Source of the DNA: Trissonchulus latispiculum
Taxonomy: Eukaryota; Nematoda; Enoplea; Enoplida; Ironidae
NCBI GenBank assembly: GCA_030248195.1
Contig: JASAND010030314.1
Location: forward strand, 1-64,000
Reading direction: 5' to 3'
DNA: 64,000 nucleotides
Within the stretch, counting starts at the first letter, position 1. The number at the start of each line of letters is the position of its first letter. A program made the translations under genes and the position numbers. The notes under the pieces are model-generated. The model ran no database searches and was not told the DNA's origin. It was given only the letters and a program-made list of their open reading frames with translations. Shown one piece after another: positions 25,712-36,052 of this stretch.

Positions 25712-25820
25712 TGTAGCAGCGCTGACTCTGTCTTCACCTCTTCTTACCGTAACGACATGTTTAGCTGCCTTCACTTAGCCAGAAAAATGTGGAGAGGCTT
25801 TTGGGAGGCGACTATATCCG

Positions 25821-25828
25821 TATAAAAA
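25821..25828 (+). promoter_or_regulatory. TATA-like box before NDUFA9
   Basis: TATAAAAA lies 67 bp upstream of the NDUFA9 ATG. It could set a start site near 25850. Alternatively TTTTACAG at 25870-25877 is a splice acceptor, which would place the promoter further upstream. Confidence 0.25.
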
Positions 25829-25887
25829 CTTCCCTATTAAACTTTTTTCTATTATATTAGTCTTGCTAATTTTACAGAAAGGATGTC

Positions 25888-28800
25888 ATGCTAGTGCGGC
25901 ACAATTTAGTGTTGGTGCGCTGTGGCGCACTGCGACAGTCGGCTGGACTTGCGAGCAGTGGGACGCCCTCTACCACCGGCGGCGGCGGCGGCCAATTCAA
26001 CGATCTGGCCGAAGTGCCGCCGCCTCGTCGCAGCGGGGTCCAGGCCTCCTACAAAAAGGGGACGGGCGGTCGATCCTCCTTCAGTGGCGTTGTGGCCACC
26101 GTCTTTGGCGCCAGTGGCTTCTATGGAAAATATGTCATCAACCGTCTAGGTGTGTAAGTAAACAAGTCAGGACGTGAAACATGAAGAAAACTAGGATGAG
26201 TCCTTTGTTTTCCTGGGAAGTTTTGTTTGTTTGTTTGTTTGTCATCGGTTAGTTCGCTGTGCAAATATCCGGTGCTGTCCAAGATATTGCTTTGCCCAGT
26301 CTACTTTTCACAGCTACCCCAGAAATTAGGGTTCCAAACTTGTAATGTTCGCTCACGGGATTTTTGTTTGTTTTCCTTCCCCTCCGATTTTTTGGATGCA
26401 AAGTTTTTCCAAAAACAGGTCAATTTGTAACGTGTTTGTGGTGTAGCGGTCAATTTTTGGTTTTTTTTTGCAAAACACCCTTCCCCCGAAAAAGACATTC
26501 TCTGACTTTACCGAAGGTTGTCAGTTTGGAAGGAGCCAGATGTTAAAATGTGAAATCAGCTCATGCTGTTTTCTAGGTATAACCATTATAAAATATTCCG
26601 TATTTTGTTGTACGTGTTCTGCTTCAGGCAAGCGCGGCTGTCAGTTGATCATCCCCTACCGAGGCGAGCCCTACGACGTTCGGCATCTGAAGCCGGCCGG
26701 TGACTTGGGACAAGTCCTCTTCTTTGTAAGTGGCTCCAAGCCTGATTTTCGGGGGGAACGGATGCGTTCGTAGCCTAGAAAGAGATTCAGAAATGCTATC
26801 CTCTTTTTGTCAGTATCTTTCCGTTATCATTTTGGTCTTTTCCCCTTTTGGAGAGTCAACTTTCTCTCATGAGAAAGTGGGTGACAAATTAAGGTGTTTT
26901 CACTTTTTGTGTGTTTGCAGAAACATGTATGCCAGATGTTTTTCAAAGATGCTGAGGTTTGAAGTTTCGTTATTTGTCTTAAAATTTTTTCGATAGTTTT
27001 ATTCATCTGAACAGCCAACTTTTGATTTCCGCTACTCCAACTCAGAAGATAAGGGGCAAAGTTTTACGTCCACAGTCCTGCTTGATGGGCAGTAGTTGAC
27101 GGAACTAGACTATAATCTTACGATGTGTGTGATTGCCCCATTAGGTCATTATGCACATGATCCATATCTAGGCCCGCACCCGGGGGGATTCAAGGGGTCT
27201 AGACCCCCCTTTTGGGGTGACAAAATGAAAATTTTTTGCTATTTTTATAGCAAAAACAGCTATTTTTAAAACCTTTTCGCGCCTTCGGCGGGATAATTTA
27301 CTTTTTGCCAGAAATAAACATCCAATGTACGATTTTTGGGCAAAAATTCTAAAATTCCTCAACTTCTGGGGGCTCCGCCCCCCGGACCCCCCCTTTCAAA
27401 ATCCTGGGTGCGGGCCTGTCCATAACGTATACGTACATTTCAGCCCCTACTCACAAAAGTTCAGTGTCAAAATATTGTATTTTTAAACTAATGTGTTTTT
27501 GTTTGCCTTTATTTCTTTGCTTCTATTTATGTACGGGCTTACAGTACATTACCGTATTATGCCAAACAGTGGCCTATGGGCGTTTTTTCGGAGTCAGCAA
27601 TTTCGGATTTTGTTTTCGTAATCCAAAAAATCGCCCACCCCCCCTGAAAAAACGCTCATGGGCTGTTTTTGGAAACAGTCTTATAATTGCTGCATAGCCA
27701 ATTTTCGATAAATTAGATAAATTTTTGCGGACGACAAGAGGCTCGGGAAGTGTTTGTTTGCTTACATGTCTATCCAAAGAACGTACGATTGACGACTCTA
27801 AGCCTTGAAATAGCATAATCAACCGCTACTTTATTCACGAACTTTTAGTTTTCAAAGACATGCAAGTGAGCATTGAGAAATCCAAAAAAGCGCCCATCCC
27901 CCTAAAAAACGCCCATGGGCGTTTTATTGGGCGGGCCACTGTTTGGCATAATACGGTACTTGCTTTTTTGTTTGCTGGGATTTGCATATTTTATTTTCTG
28001 TTAATTCTGTTTCAGCCGTTTGAGTTGAAAGACGAGGCGTCTGTGCGGAAGGTGATGAAGTATAGCAATGTCGTCATCAATATGATTGGCTCCGACTTCG
28101 GGACACGGTACGTACGTGCTGCTGCTGTTTGATCTGCTGCTACAACACTGCGATGATAAGACAGCAACTACGTAACTACCTATATATTTGATTGATACTT
28201 GCGGCTATTTATCAAAACCTTCTTAATTATGCAAACGAAAATATAATATACTCAAGTGAATGTGTGTATTATGCTAGGTTTATTTTAGGCAAAAATAAGG
28301 GGGTTAGTGGGGGGACGCCCCCCACTAGTGGAGGGAGGTCGAAAAGTGGGGGAATAAAATGGGCCAAAAATGCTAAGAAGGCTGTATAAATAGCCTGTTT
28401 TCCACGTACACTGCTATAAGTATGCTTAAACGTGCTCAAAAATCAAGTTTTAGCACCAAAAAGGCGGTTTTTGATCAAAAATTTCCGTTGACCAAAAATC
28501 ATAAAAATTTGACAATTTCTGGGCACCTCAAGGTGAGTGGGGGGGAAGCCCAAAAAAGTGGGATATACCCCCCAGTAAGGTAAACCCAGTATGTGGGGCG
28601 AGTGTTCGTTCCATTCCATCCATCCACAATCCTATTTTTTCTCAACTCCGGCGGCTGGTTTAGGTACATAGGTAGGTCTAGATACTTAACGTGTATGATA
28701 TTGTGTGCTGTTTCAGTAAGTATCCGATGAGCGCGGTGAACGTGGAGGGGGCGCGTCTGATCGCCCGCGTCGCCCGGGAGCTCAATGTGGAGCGACTCAT

Positions 28801-31800
28801 CCACATCTCCGCCCTCAACGCCAACCCGGAGCCGGAGGAGCACCTCATCCCGGGCGGGTCCACCTTTCTTAAGACTAAGGTAAGACAGGACAGGATTACT
28901 CTTCTTCTATTCAGAATCATTAATCTTCTCATTTCTGAACTGAAGCGACATTTTGTCTGTAGATTCGAGGCATTCTTTGCTTAGCTGGCTTCTCGGGCGC
29001 ACCCGGAGGGTCTGCGGGGTTCCTACCCCACTCAACCCAGAGTATTTTAGGGGTTTTCCTCTGGGGGGGGGCATGCCCGTGGGGGGATTTTTTTGCAATA
29101 TGAGCCAGAAATGGTATTTTTGGCGTATTTTGCATGGTGAAACGCAGAAAGTTCTCAATAATGCCACGATTTAAGCTAAAATATATAGCTATTTTACGAG
29201 TAGAGCTAGTTTCAGTGCTTAAAACTAAAACCTAAGAAAATTTTCGCGCCTTTTGCGCTTTTCTCTGTCACTTTAGAACCTTTTCAGGCCTGCGGCGCGA
29301 TTCTGTCTTAGTTTTTAAATATTTTTCACGCCTGCTACGCTTTTCCATCCCGATTTGTATCAATGATATTTAGTATAATTTGATAAAATAAGTACAGTAC
29401 AGTATTTGGTACACGTTTGCACTGCAAATCTTTTTAAAGGTTTCCGTTACAGATTATTCATAATTCCAAAAAAATTGTCAATTTTTTCAAATATTTTAAA
29501 GGTTTCCGTTGCATTCAAACCTTTTCAAAGGTTCCCATTACAGATTTTACTCATAATTTCAAAAATGTCTCAGCCAGCCCCCCCCCTCCATGGGCTTCCC
29601 GCATCGCGTCACTTGTGCTGCAGCAACACTGATCTATTTGTTGCAACTTGTTGCCGCCAAAAATATTTTCTAATTCTGAATGCTTAGCTATTCAGCTACG
29701 GGCAGACTAGTGATCAGTCGTGCCGCCACTATGCAACCCTGCATTATAGTTGTAGTTGTTGTTGTGTTTGTGTGTGTGTTGTAGGGTCTGGGAGAGTTGG
29801 CAGTGCGCCAGGAGTATCCGGACGCGACCATCATCCGCCCCGCGGTCACCTTCGGCTCCGAAGATCGATTCGTTCATGTCTACATGAATGTCTGTAAGAC
29901 CGCCTCCGCCTTTCTTCAACTTTCCCGGATTGTCTGACTGACTGAATAAATGAATTTGAGATGATGATGATGATGATGACTAATTTGATATACGTTTTCG
30001 GAAAAAAACCTCTTCTTTTTCGATTGGATGGGGTATTTTAATGGTATTTGTGGTGGTGAGAGAGGTAAAGGTGTAGTCCCCAAAAATTCTTACCGGATTC
30101 AAATTTCTAACCTTTTATAATTTGATGATACACCGTATCTCGCGTTTTCCTGTCAACTTGTAAGCTTATGTTGGTTTTTAGTTCGTCTGAATAAAAAAGC
30201 GAGCGTATTTTGTGAGTTTTGGTGGTTTCTGTCATCTGATTTTTGGTACAGTCTACTATTTTTAGTGCGGCGCTATGGTGTGAACAAGATGGACATGTAC
30301 AAGCGTGGGGATGAAACCTTCAAGATGCCTGTCTATGTAAGCAGAGCACATCCTGACGTGTGGCGAAATCGCACTGTTTGTATTTTGACGTTGGAACTTG
30401 AAGGCGGTTTCACTAGATCTGCCGGCGCCATGAATATTACTCTGATGGCCGATACTTTGCTTTGTGCTATAAATAGTATTTGTTTTATTCCTTGATTTTT
30501 ATGTGAATATTCTTCTGTGTTTTGTGTGCTATTTGTTCAGATATCGGACGTGGCGGCTGGGATTGTGAACACGGTGTTCGATCCCTCGTCCATTGGTCGC
30601 ACCTACGAAGCTGTCGGGTGAGTAAAGGCGGTTACCTGTTTCTGATCCTCTCCACAAATTTAACTTCTAACATTGGACGCTCATTATTCCACAGAAACAT
30701 AAAATTAAAACTAACTTAAATTAAAAACTCATCTTCCCTTCCTATGTGTCTCTGTGTAGAACAAATGAGACATTTTATAGTTTGCGATGGGAGTTTGCTC
30801 TTAAGGTTTGTTTGTAAGAAAGTGCGCAGTTTAAAGCAAACCCTTGCTTCCCAGTATTTTCGAGGCTTTCAAGTCAGTCAGGTGTGGTTTCTTTTCAGAA
30901 ATATACAGATGATAATATTGCAAGCTCGTGTTATGCAAGTTTTTGCTAGTTTTTGTTTGCTCGTAATAGGTACGTTTGTTGTATGCATTTTGTCAACTTC
31001 TGTTTTTTGTTACAGACCTCACTGCTACAACCTTGGTGAGATGGTGGACTTTTTCTTTGAGTGGACCAATAGAGCCACTGGTTATATGCGTCTCGGCATT
31101 GGACCCTATTTTACGTGCGTATTTATGATAAATCGATTTTATTTTAAATATTTGAATTAATTTATGTTCTTAAATTAGTGGTTTCCCTGTTGCTTTAGTA
31201 CAATCCCTTCTCTAGTGTAGCACTGGGGCTTGTACATACTGTCGTGTATGTTGATATTGGAGCCTAACAAGCTCAAAGCTTGATGCAACTACGCGCACCA
31301 GCTCAGATGACAGAAGGCTCCTAAAACCGCCGGTAGATTAGAAATTGTTGATAGTTCAGGTTTCAAATCAAATCAAATCTCATTGAAGGGCTCGGCTTTC
31401 TTGGGGATTTGGTTGTTTCTTGTTGATACACCTTCACATTTAGGGATGGCTGAAATTGGTCTTTCATACCCTTGAATCGAATTGCGTTTTTGGGAGAAAG
31501 CCCAGTCCTCTCGCTGATCGCGTGGTATTCCTTTCTATGCAGCTCTCAGATTGTGTGTATGTCTGTGTGTGTGTCTGTTTAGGTTTCGGACGAACCTGAT
31601 GGAGGCGTGGACCCAGTTCTGGAAGTGGCGCTTCAATCACTTCACCTGGGAAATCATCGACCATCTGGTAGGACGGACGGAGACGACTCTCCTCCTCCTG
31701 TCTAAAATGTTGGTTGAATGAGTGTGCTGGTAGAAAGAGGCGGCTGGTTTCGGCTTCTTGTACTGTACTATGTATACGTATGTATTTCCGTGCGGTTTAC

Positions 31801-32148
31801 CGCTTTATTTGCTGCTGGCGCACGGCTTACTATAATTGTTTTTTTATTTTTTCCTGTCTTTTGCAGGAATGCAACTCTGACGTGCTGACGGGCTGTCCGA
31901 CCCTGGAGGACCTGGGCGTCTCTCCCCTGATCAACTTCGAGATTCGTGCGCTGGAATTTCTCCGATTCCACGATCGACTCACCTTCTATCCGGACAAACT
32001 GGGCGAGTTTGTGAAGCCCCCGCCGCCTCGTCACTACGCGCCCCTCAGGAAACAGGGGGTCGGCGCCGCGGAACGACCCTCCTCCGCTCGCGCCTCCGCG
32101 CACCACCACCAGCGACATCCGGCCGAGGAAAACGTCGCCTTCAGTTGA
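25888..32148 (+). CDS. NDUFA9: NDUFA9, complex I 39-kDa subunit (ten coding exons)
   Basis: Exons: 25888-26149, 26628-26725, 28016-28107, 28717-28879, 29785-29893, 30266-30336, 30541-30617, 31016-31114, 31583-31667, 31867-32148. They join in phase to 445 codons plus stop, all with GT-AG borders. The product is the short-chain-dehydrogenase-like NADPH-binding subunit of mitochondrial respiratory complex I (matrix arm), required for assembly. Visible features are a basic, acid-free N-terminal presequence, the Rossmann motif [86 protein letters not shown] and [10 protein letters not shown]. Human NDUFA9 has 377 residues. The extra length is a longer Gly-rich N-terminus and a Pro/Arg/His-rich C-terminal tail of about 45 residues. 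Introns are 199-1290 bp and three small mobile elements sit in introns 2 and 3. A TTTTACAG acceptor ends 10 bases before the ATG. Confidence 0.95.
27169..27418. mobile_element. Mini hAT element in NDUFA9 intron 2
   Basis: The tips TAGGCCCGCACCC and, inverted, CAGGCCCGCACCC are flanked by TCCATATC (27161-27168) and TCCATAAC (27419-27426), a 7/8 match to an 8-bp duplication. The 250-bp unit has C- and G-run shoulders and no coding capacity. Confidence 0.65.
27550..27958. mobile_element. TIR element in NDUFA9 intron 2
   Basis: A perfect 25-bp terminal inverted repeat beginning TACCGTATTATGCCAAACAG occupies 27550-27574 and 27934-27958. Inside it, CCCATGGGCG and C-run motifs are also arranged as inverted pairs. 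No transposase frame. TA dinucleotides at the tips could be a TA target duplication. Confidence 0.65.
28274..28589. mobile_element. CTGGGTTT-family element in NDUFA9 intron 3
   Basis: It shares its interior (GTGGGGG blocks, ATGGGCCAAAAATGC, GTGCTCAAAAATCAAG) with the element at 14496-14840. Tips are CTAGGTTTATTTTAG and, inverted, CTGGGTTTACCTTAC. TATG flanks both ends. Non-coding. Confidence 0.55.
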
Positions 32149-32445
32149 AGACAGGCGGCCATGGTCAGGGGTGAACACTTTCGCCCTTAGACTGATTTAT
32201 TCCTATTTTTGAGATTTGAGTTTGGTTTGCCGCTAGGTTTTGAAGATGAACTTTTTATGGCCCTGCATATTTTTATGGTGTATCCCGTTGCTTAGTGGCT
32301 GCTGTAAATATCTGTCTATCTGTCTACCGTATCAGCAGTTGTAGTATATACATGTGTATTGAGAGTATGCCAACTGGCAAGCATAGATTGCATTGGTGTT
32401 ATATAGCATGTCAAGCCGCTGCAATTACGTGAGGGACTTGAAATT

Positions 32446-32448
<3 letters not shown>

Positions 32449-32476
<28 letters not shown>
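32449..32476. repeat. (GT)n microsatellite
   Basis: Fourteen uninterrupted GT units, about 300 bp after the NDUFA9 stop codon. Confidence 0.95.
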
Positions 32477-32479
<3 letters not shown>

Positions 32480-32626
32480 GTGTGCGATGCAGCGCTGTGT
32501 ATAGTAGAACGTTCGTTTAACGTAAGCCTGGGTGGCTAACCTCATAGCCAAAACGGCAACGCCAACATTTCGTTGGATTTGAGTTTAGATTTTGTGTATA
32601 TTAACGTATTAGGAGGAATTTGACAC

Positions 32627-33796
32627 TAAAGTCTGACCAAAAATTCTTGGAACCGAAATGTGAGCGGCTGTCCTGAGTTATCATTTGAAGGTAGCCTATC
32701 TAATGTATATATTTTTCGAATCCTCAGGAACCCGAGATTTCGAAAATTTGAAAAAATCCGAAATTCCGGAATTCATTCACGGAAAATTTAAAATTTTTGG
32801 TTTTTCGCCCAATTTTTATCGCAATCAAAATTCGGTTCTCACAGTCGACTAGAGACGGTCCTGCTACACAATTTTGCTCTTAGAAGCTTTTCACGAAAAT
32901 ACACCCAATTTCCGGAATTCCGCGTTTTCTAAATTACCGGATTTTAAAAATTTCCTCCAATACCCACAAGATGGGTATCATTCGAAAGCTCTTATCGGGC
33001 TGAACAACTTTTGTAATAGAACGAACTCGTGAAAATGCACACAATTCCCGGAATTCGAGAAAACCGGATTTTCCGGATTTTAAAAATTTTCTCCAATACC
33101 CACAATATGGGTATCATTCGAGAGCTCTTGATGAGCTGAACAAATCTTGTAATAGAACCAACTTGCAGAAATGAGCCCAGTTCTCGGAATTCACGAAAAA
33201 TTTCCAAGCTAGAGTGAAATCCGAATTTGTGAATTCCGGGAATTAGGTGCATTTTCAGACATTGGTTCTATTACAAGATTTGTTCAGCTCATCAAGAGCT
33301 CTCGAATGATACCCATATTGTGGGTATTGGGGAAAATTTTTAAAATCCGGAAAATCCGGTTTTCGCGAATTCCGGGAATTGACTGCATTTTCACGAGTTC
33401 GTTCTATTACAAAAGTTGTTCAACTCGATAAGAGCTTTCGAATGATACCCATCTTGAGGGTATTGGAGGAAATTTTTAAAATCCGGTAATTTAGAAAACC
33501 CGGTATTCCGGGAATTGGGTGCATTTTCGTGAAACGCTTCTAAGAGCAAAAATGTGTAGCGGGACCAGCTCTATTCGACTGTGAGAACCAAATTTTGATT
33601 GCGATAAAAATTTGGCGAAAAACTAAAAATTTTAAATTTTCCGTGAATGAAATCCGGAATTTCGGAATTTTTCGGATTTTCGAAGTCTCGGGTTCCTGAG
33701 GATTCGAAAAATATATACATTGTATAGGCTACCTTCAAATGATAACTCAGGACAGCCGCTCACATTTCGGTTCCAAGAATTTTTGGTCAGGCTTTA
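32627..33796. mobile_element. 1.2-kb foldback element, copy B
   Basis: Its ends (TAAAGTCTGACCAAAAATTC and inverse), the subterminal CTCAGGACAGCCGCTCAC and the full-length palindromic form match the plan of the element at 15411-16626. Here the interior is built on AATTCCGG/CCGGAATT and TCCGGATTT words, not the CCGGT words of copy A, so the two interiors have diverged while the tips are kept. Confidence 0.75.
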
Positions 33797-34536
33797 GTTA
33801 GTTGTGAGGCATTACTTGTGGTATTGTACTGGTGTTATGTCAATGTTTAATCTATTTGTGTTTTCCTGTATTACAAAGTTGTAGATTAAATTAAAGTTCG
33901 TGTATTTGATTTGTAGTGGTTTAGGTACTAGGTACCGTAAGGTGGCAGAGAATAGAGATCCTGATATTTTTACGTATTATGTATATATTGGTGAATGAAA
34001 TAAACGAGGAATGCCAGGAAAAACAGTGCGTCCTTGTGGCATGGAACACAACAGAATTCGGTTTATGCTTAGTTGTATCCGGAATAGGTCATTTTGTGGG
34101 CGCTCTGTCTAGTTCACGTCGCAAGATCTGCCGAGCAGACTCATTGCAGCGAGTCGTTTCAATATTACCCTAAAAGGTTGTTGTATTGACCTAAACGTTC
34201 TAAGTTTGGGGCCAACTATATATTAAATACCCTGGTTTGCACTTAAACAGATTAAGGGTTGTTTGCACGGCTAGTTGTGGGTTGGCTGTGAATTTTCCAT
34301 GCATCAGTTGGATTTAGGTTTCCTCCACAGTAGTGGTTTTGACCAGGCGTTTTGACCCTTGACCCAGCTGGACTGCTAGCGGGAGACCGAAAACAGGAAC
34401 CAAACCTAATTTTGTTTCATTTTCCACAGGTTTTGCAGCCGTTTTGCAAACGTTTTGGAACCGGAAAATTCACTGCTTCTGTAAATTTGTGAGAACTCAC
34501 TATCGTCTTTGGGTTTACTAATTGTGAAATTCCTCG

Positions 34537-36052
34537 TACTCCCCAGCAATCCCAGTCTCCGGCATCAATCATTAGTTACCCATTTTGTTATACTTGTATA
34601 ATTATGTATTTCTTCCGCTTCCTATTTTCTCATTTGTTGGTTTTCGTTCCTTGAGTATTATCTCATCGTTTCCACTGTTTTGCTTTTCATTTCTTAAACC
34701 ACTATAGTAACTTACAATTCTTTATATTTCCACTTCGCTTTGATTTTACTCAAAAAGCTCCTTCTGAGCACGTATTTCAGGTACAAATTATAATATTATA
34801 AGGTTCAATATAGGATGATCATACAACCGATTTACATCTACATATTATTATAGCTCTGTCTGTACCTTTTGCTCTAAATGATGTGTACAGTCACTCCTGG
34901 CTATGTGTAACATATCAAGCATACGCCTGGTTCAGTCTACCAACGTGCTGTCCTGAGTCCTGACTCGACCGCCGGATTGGCTCTACTCGGCCCAACAACA
35001 CTAGTCCTCAAAATCTATAATCCAAAAAACAATAACTACACGACACACGTTGTTTACCGGTCGTCAGAGACGGGAGGATTTGTGTTGTTGGTGTCTGGCC
35101 TGTCTGTAACTGGTGAACCTTGGAAGGGGAGAGAGAACAAAGTGAAACGCAAAAGCTGATCAAATGAGGCAAGAGGGGAAACCGTGGGAACTCTGACACA
35201 GGATCTCCCCTTCTCCCGTCTTGTTTGACTTGGCCTGAGCCTGGAAAGGTAGAGGATAAGTCAGCACCACTATCTCTCACAAGTCGCAACGCTAACCTCT
35301 CTATTCTCCCCGCATTATATTATACTTATTATATTATATATATACTTTTTGTTTTTCCTAACAACTTTAGGATCCGGATTTGTGTTATTTCTGTGCAGTG
35401 AGTGAGGGGTGCAGGCTCAGTTATGATCCATATTATGCGCTTTAAGGGATTGGGGCCGAATGATTCATTACTTCTTTAAATTTGTGAGTACTGAATCTTG
35501 ATTTTGCTAGTAAGCGACCCCCGTTTGGGACTATGTACCCATTAAGGGGCGGTGTGAGAGGGGGTCAATTCGTGGGGGGTCAGCCGATAGCGCGGATACA
35601 ATAGTTTTGGCCTTCACTGCATAGAGTGCTAGGCTTGTCATACTCTTATCATTATGTACTCTTGCTCATAGTCACCAACAATCGCAGTCACCTGCACCAA
35701 TCATTAGTAACCTTTCGTTATACTTGTATATTTATTTCTCCCGCTTCCTATTTTCTCATTTTTGGTTTTCGTTATCGCACCGTTTCCACTGTTTTGCTTT
35801 TCGTTCCTTATGGTAAGATTGCCTAAGTATACATGAAGTATATATCTCTCCTCCCTTAAAACCTGCTGTAGCATTGCACTGACAACAATTCTTTTCTTTT
35901 CAATTTTTGATTTGACTTAATTAGCGTCCTTTAAGTATTTCAGGTACAAATTATAGTATTATATATAAGGTTCTTTAATAAGTTCAATATGGGATGATCA
36001 AAATACATATAACCGATTTACACCTAGCTCTGTCTCTACTTACCTCACCTTT
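34537..36052 (+). repeat. Local direct duplication (about 0.35 kb, twice)
   Basis: 34537-34875 and 35671-36052 share ordered blocks: CTTGTATA..., CGCTTCCTATTTTCTCATTT, CGTTTCCACTGTTTTGCTTT, AGGTACAAATTATA and GGATGATCA...ACCGATTTACA. The copies are about 1.1 kb apart, differ by several small indels and are non-coding. This is an older tandem duplication. Confidence 0.65.

Noticed and set aside
30744..31160. 138-codon plus-strand frame as a separate gene
   Set aside because: Only its 3' part (31016-31114) is coding, as NDUFA9 exon 8; the upstream portion is intron that happens to be open.
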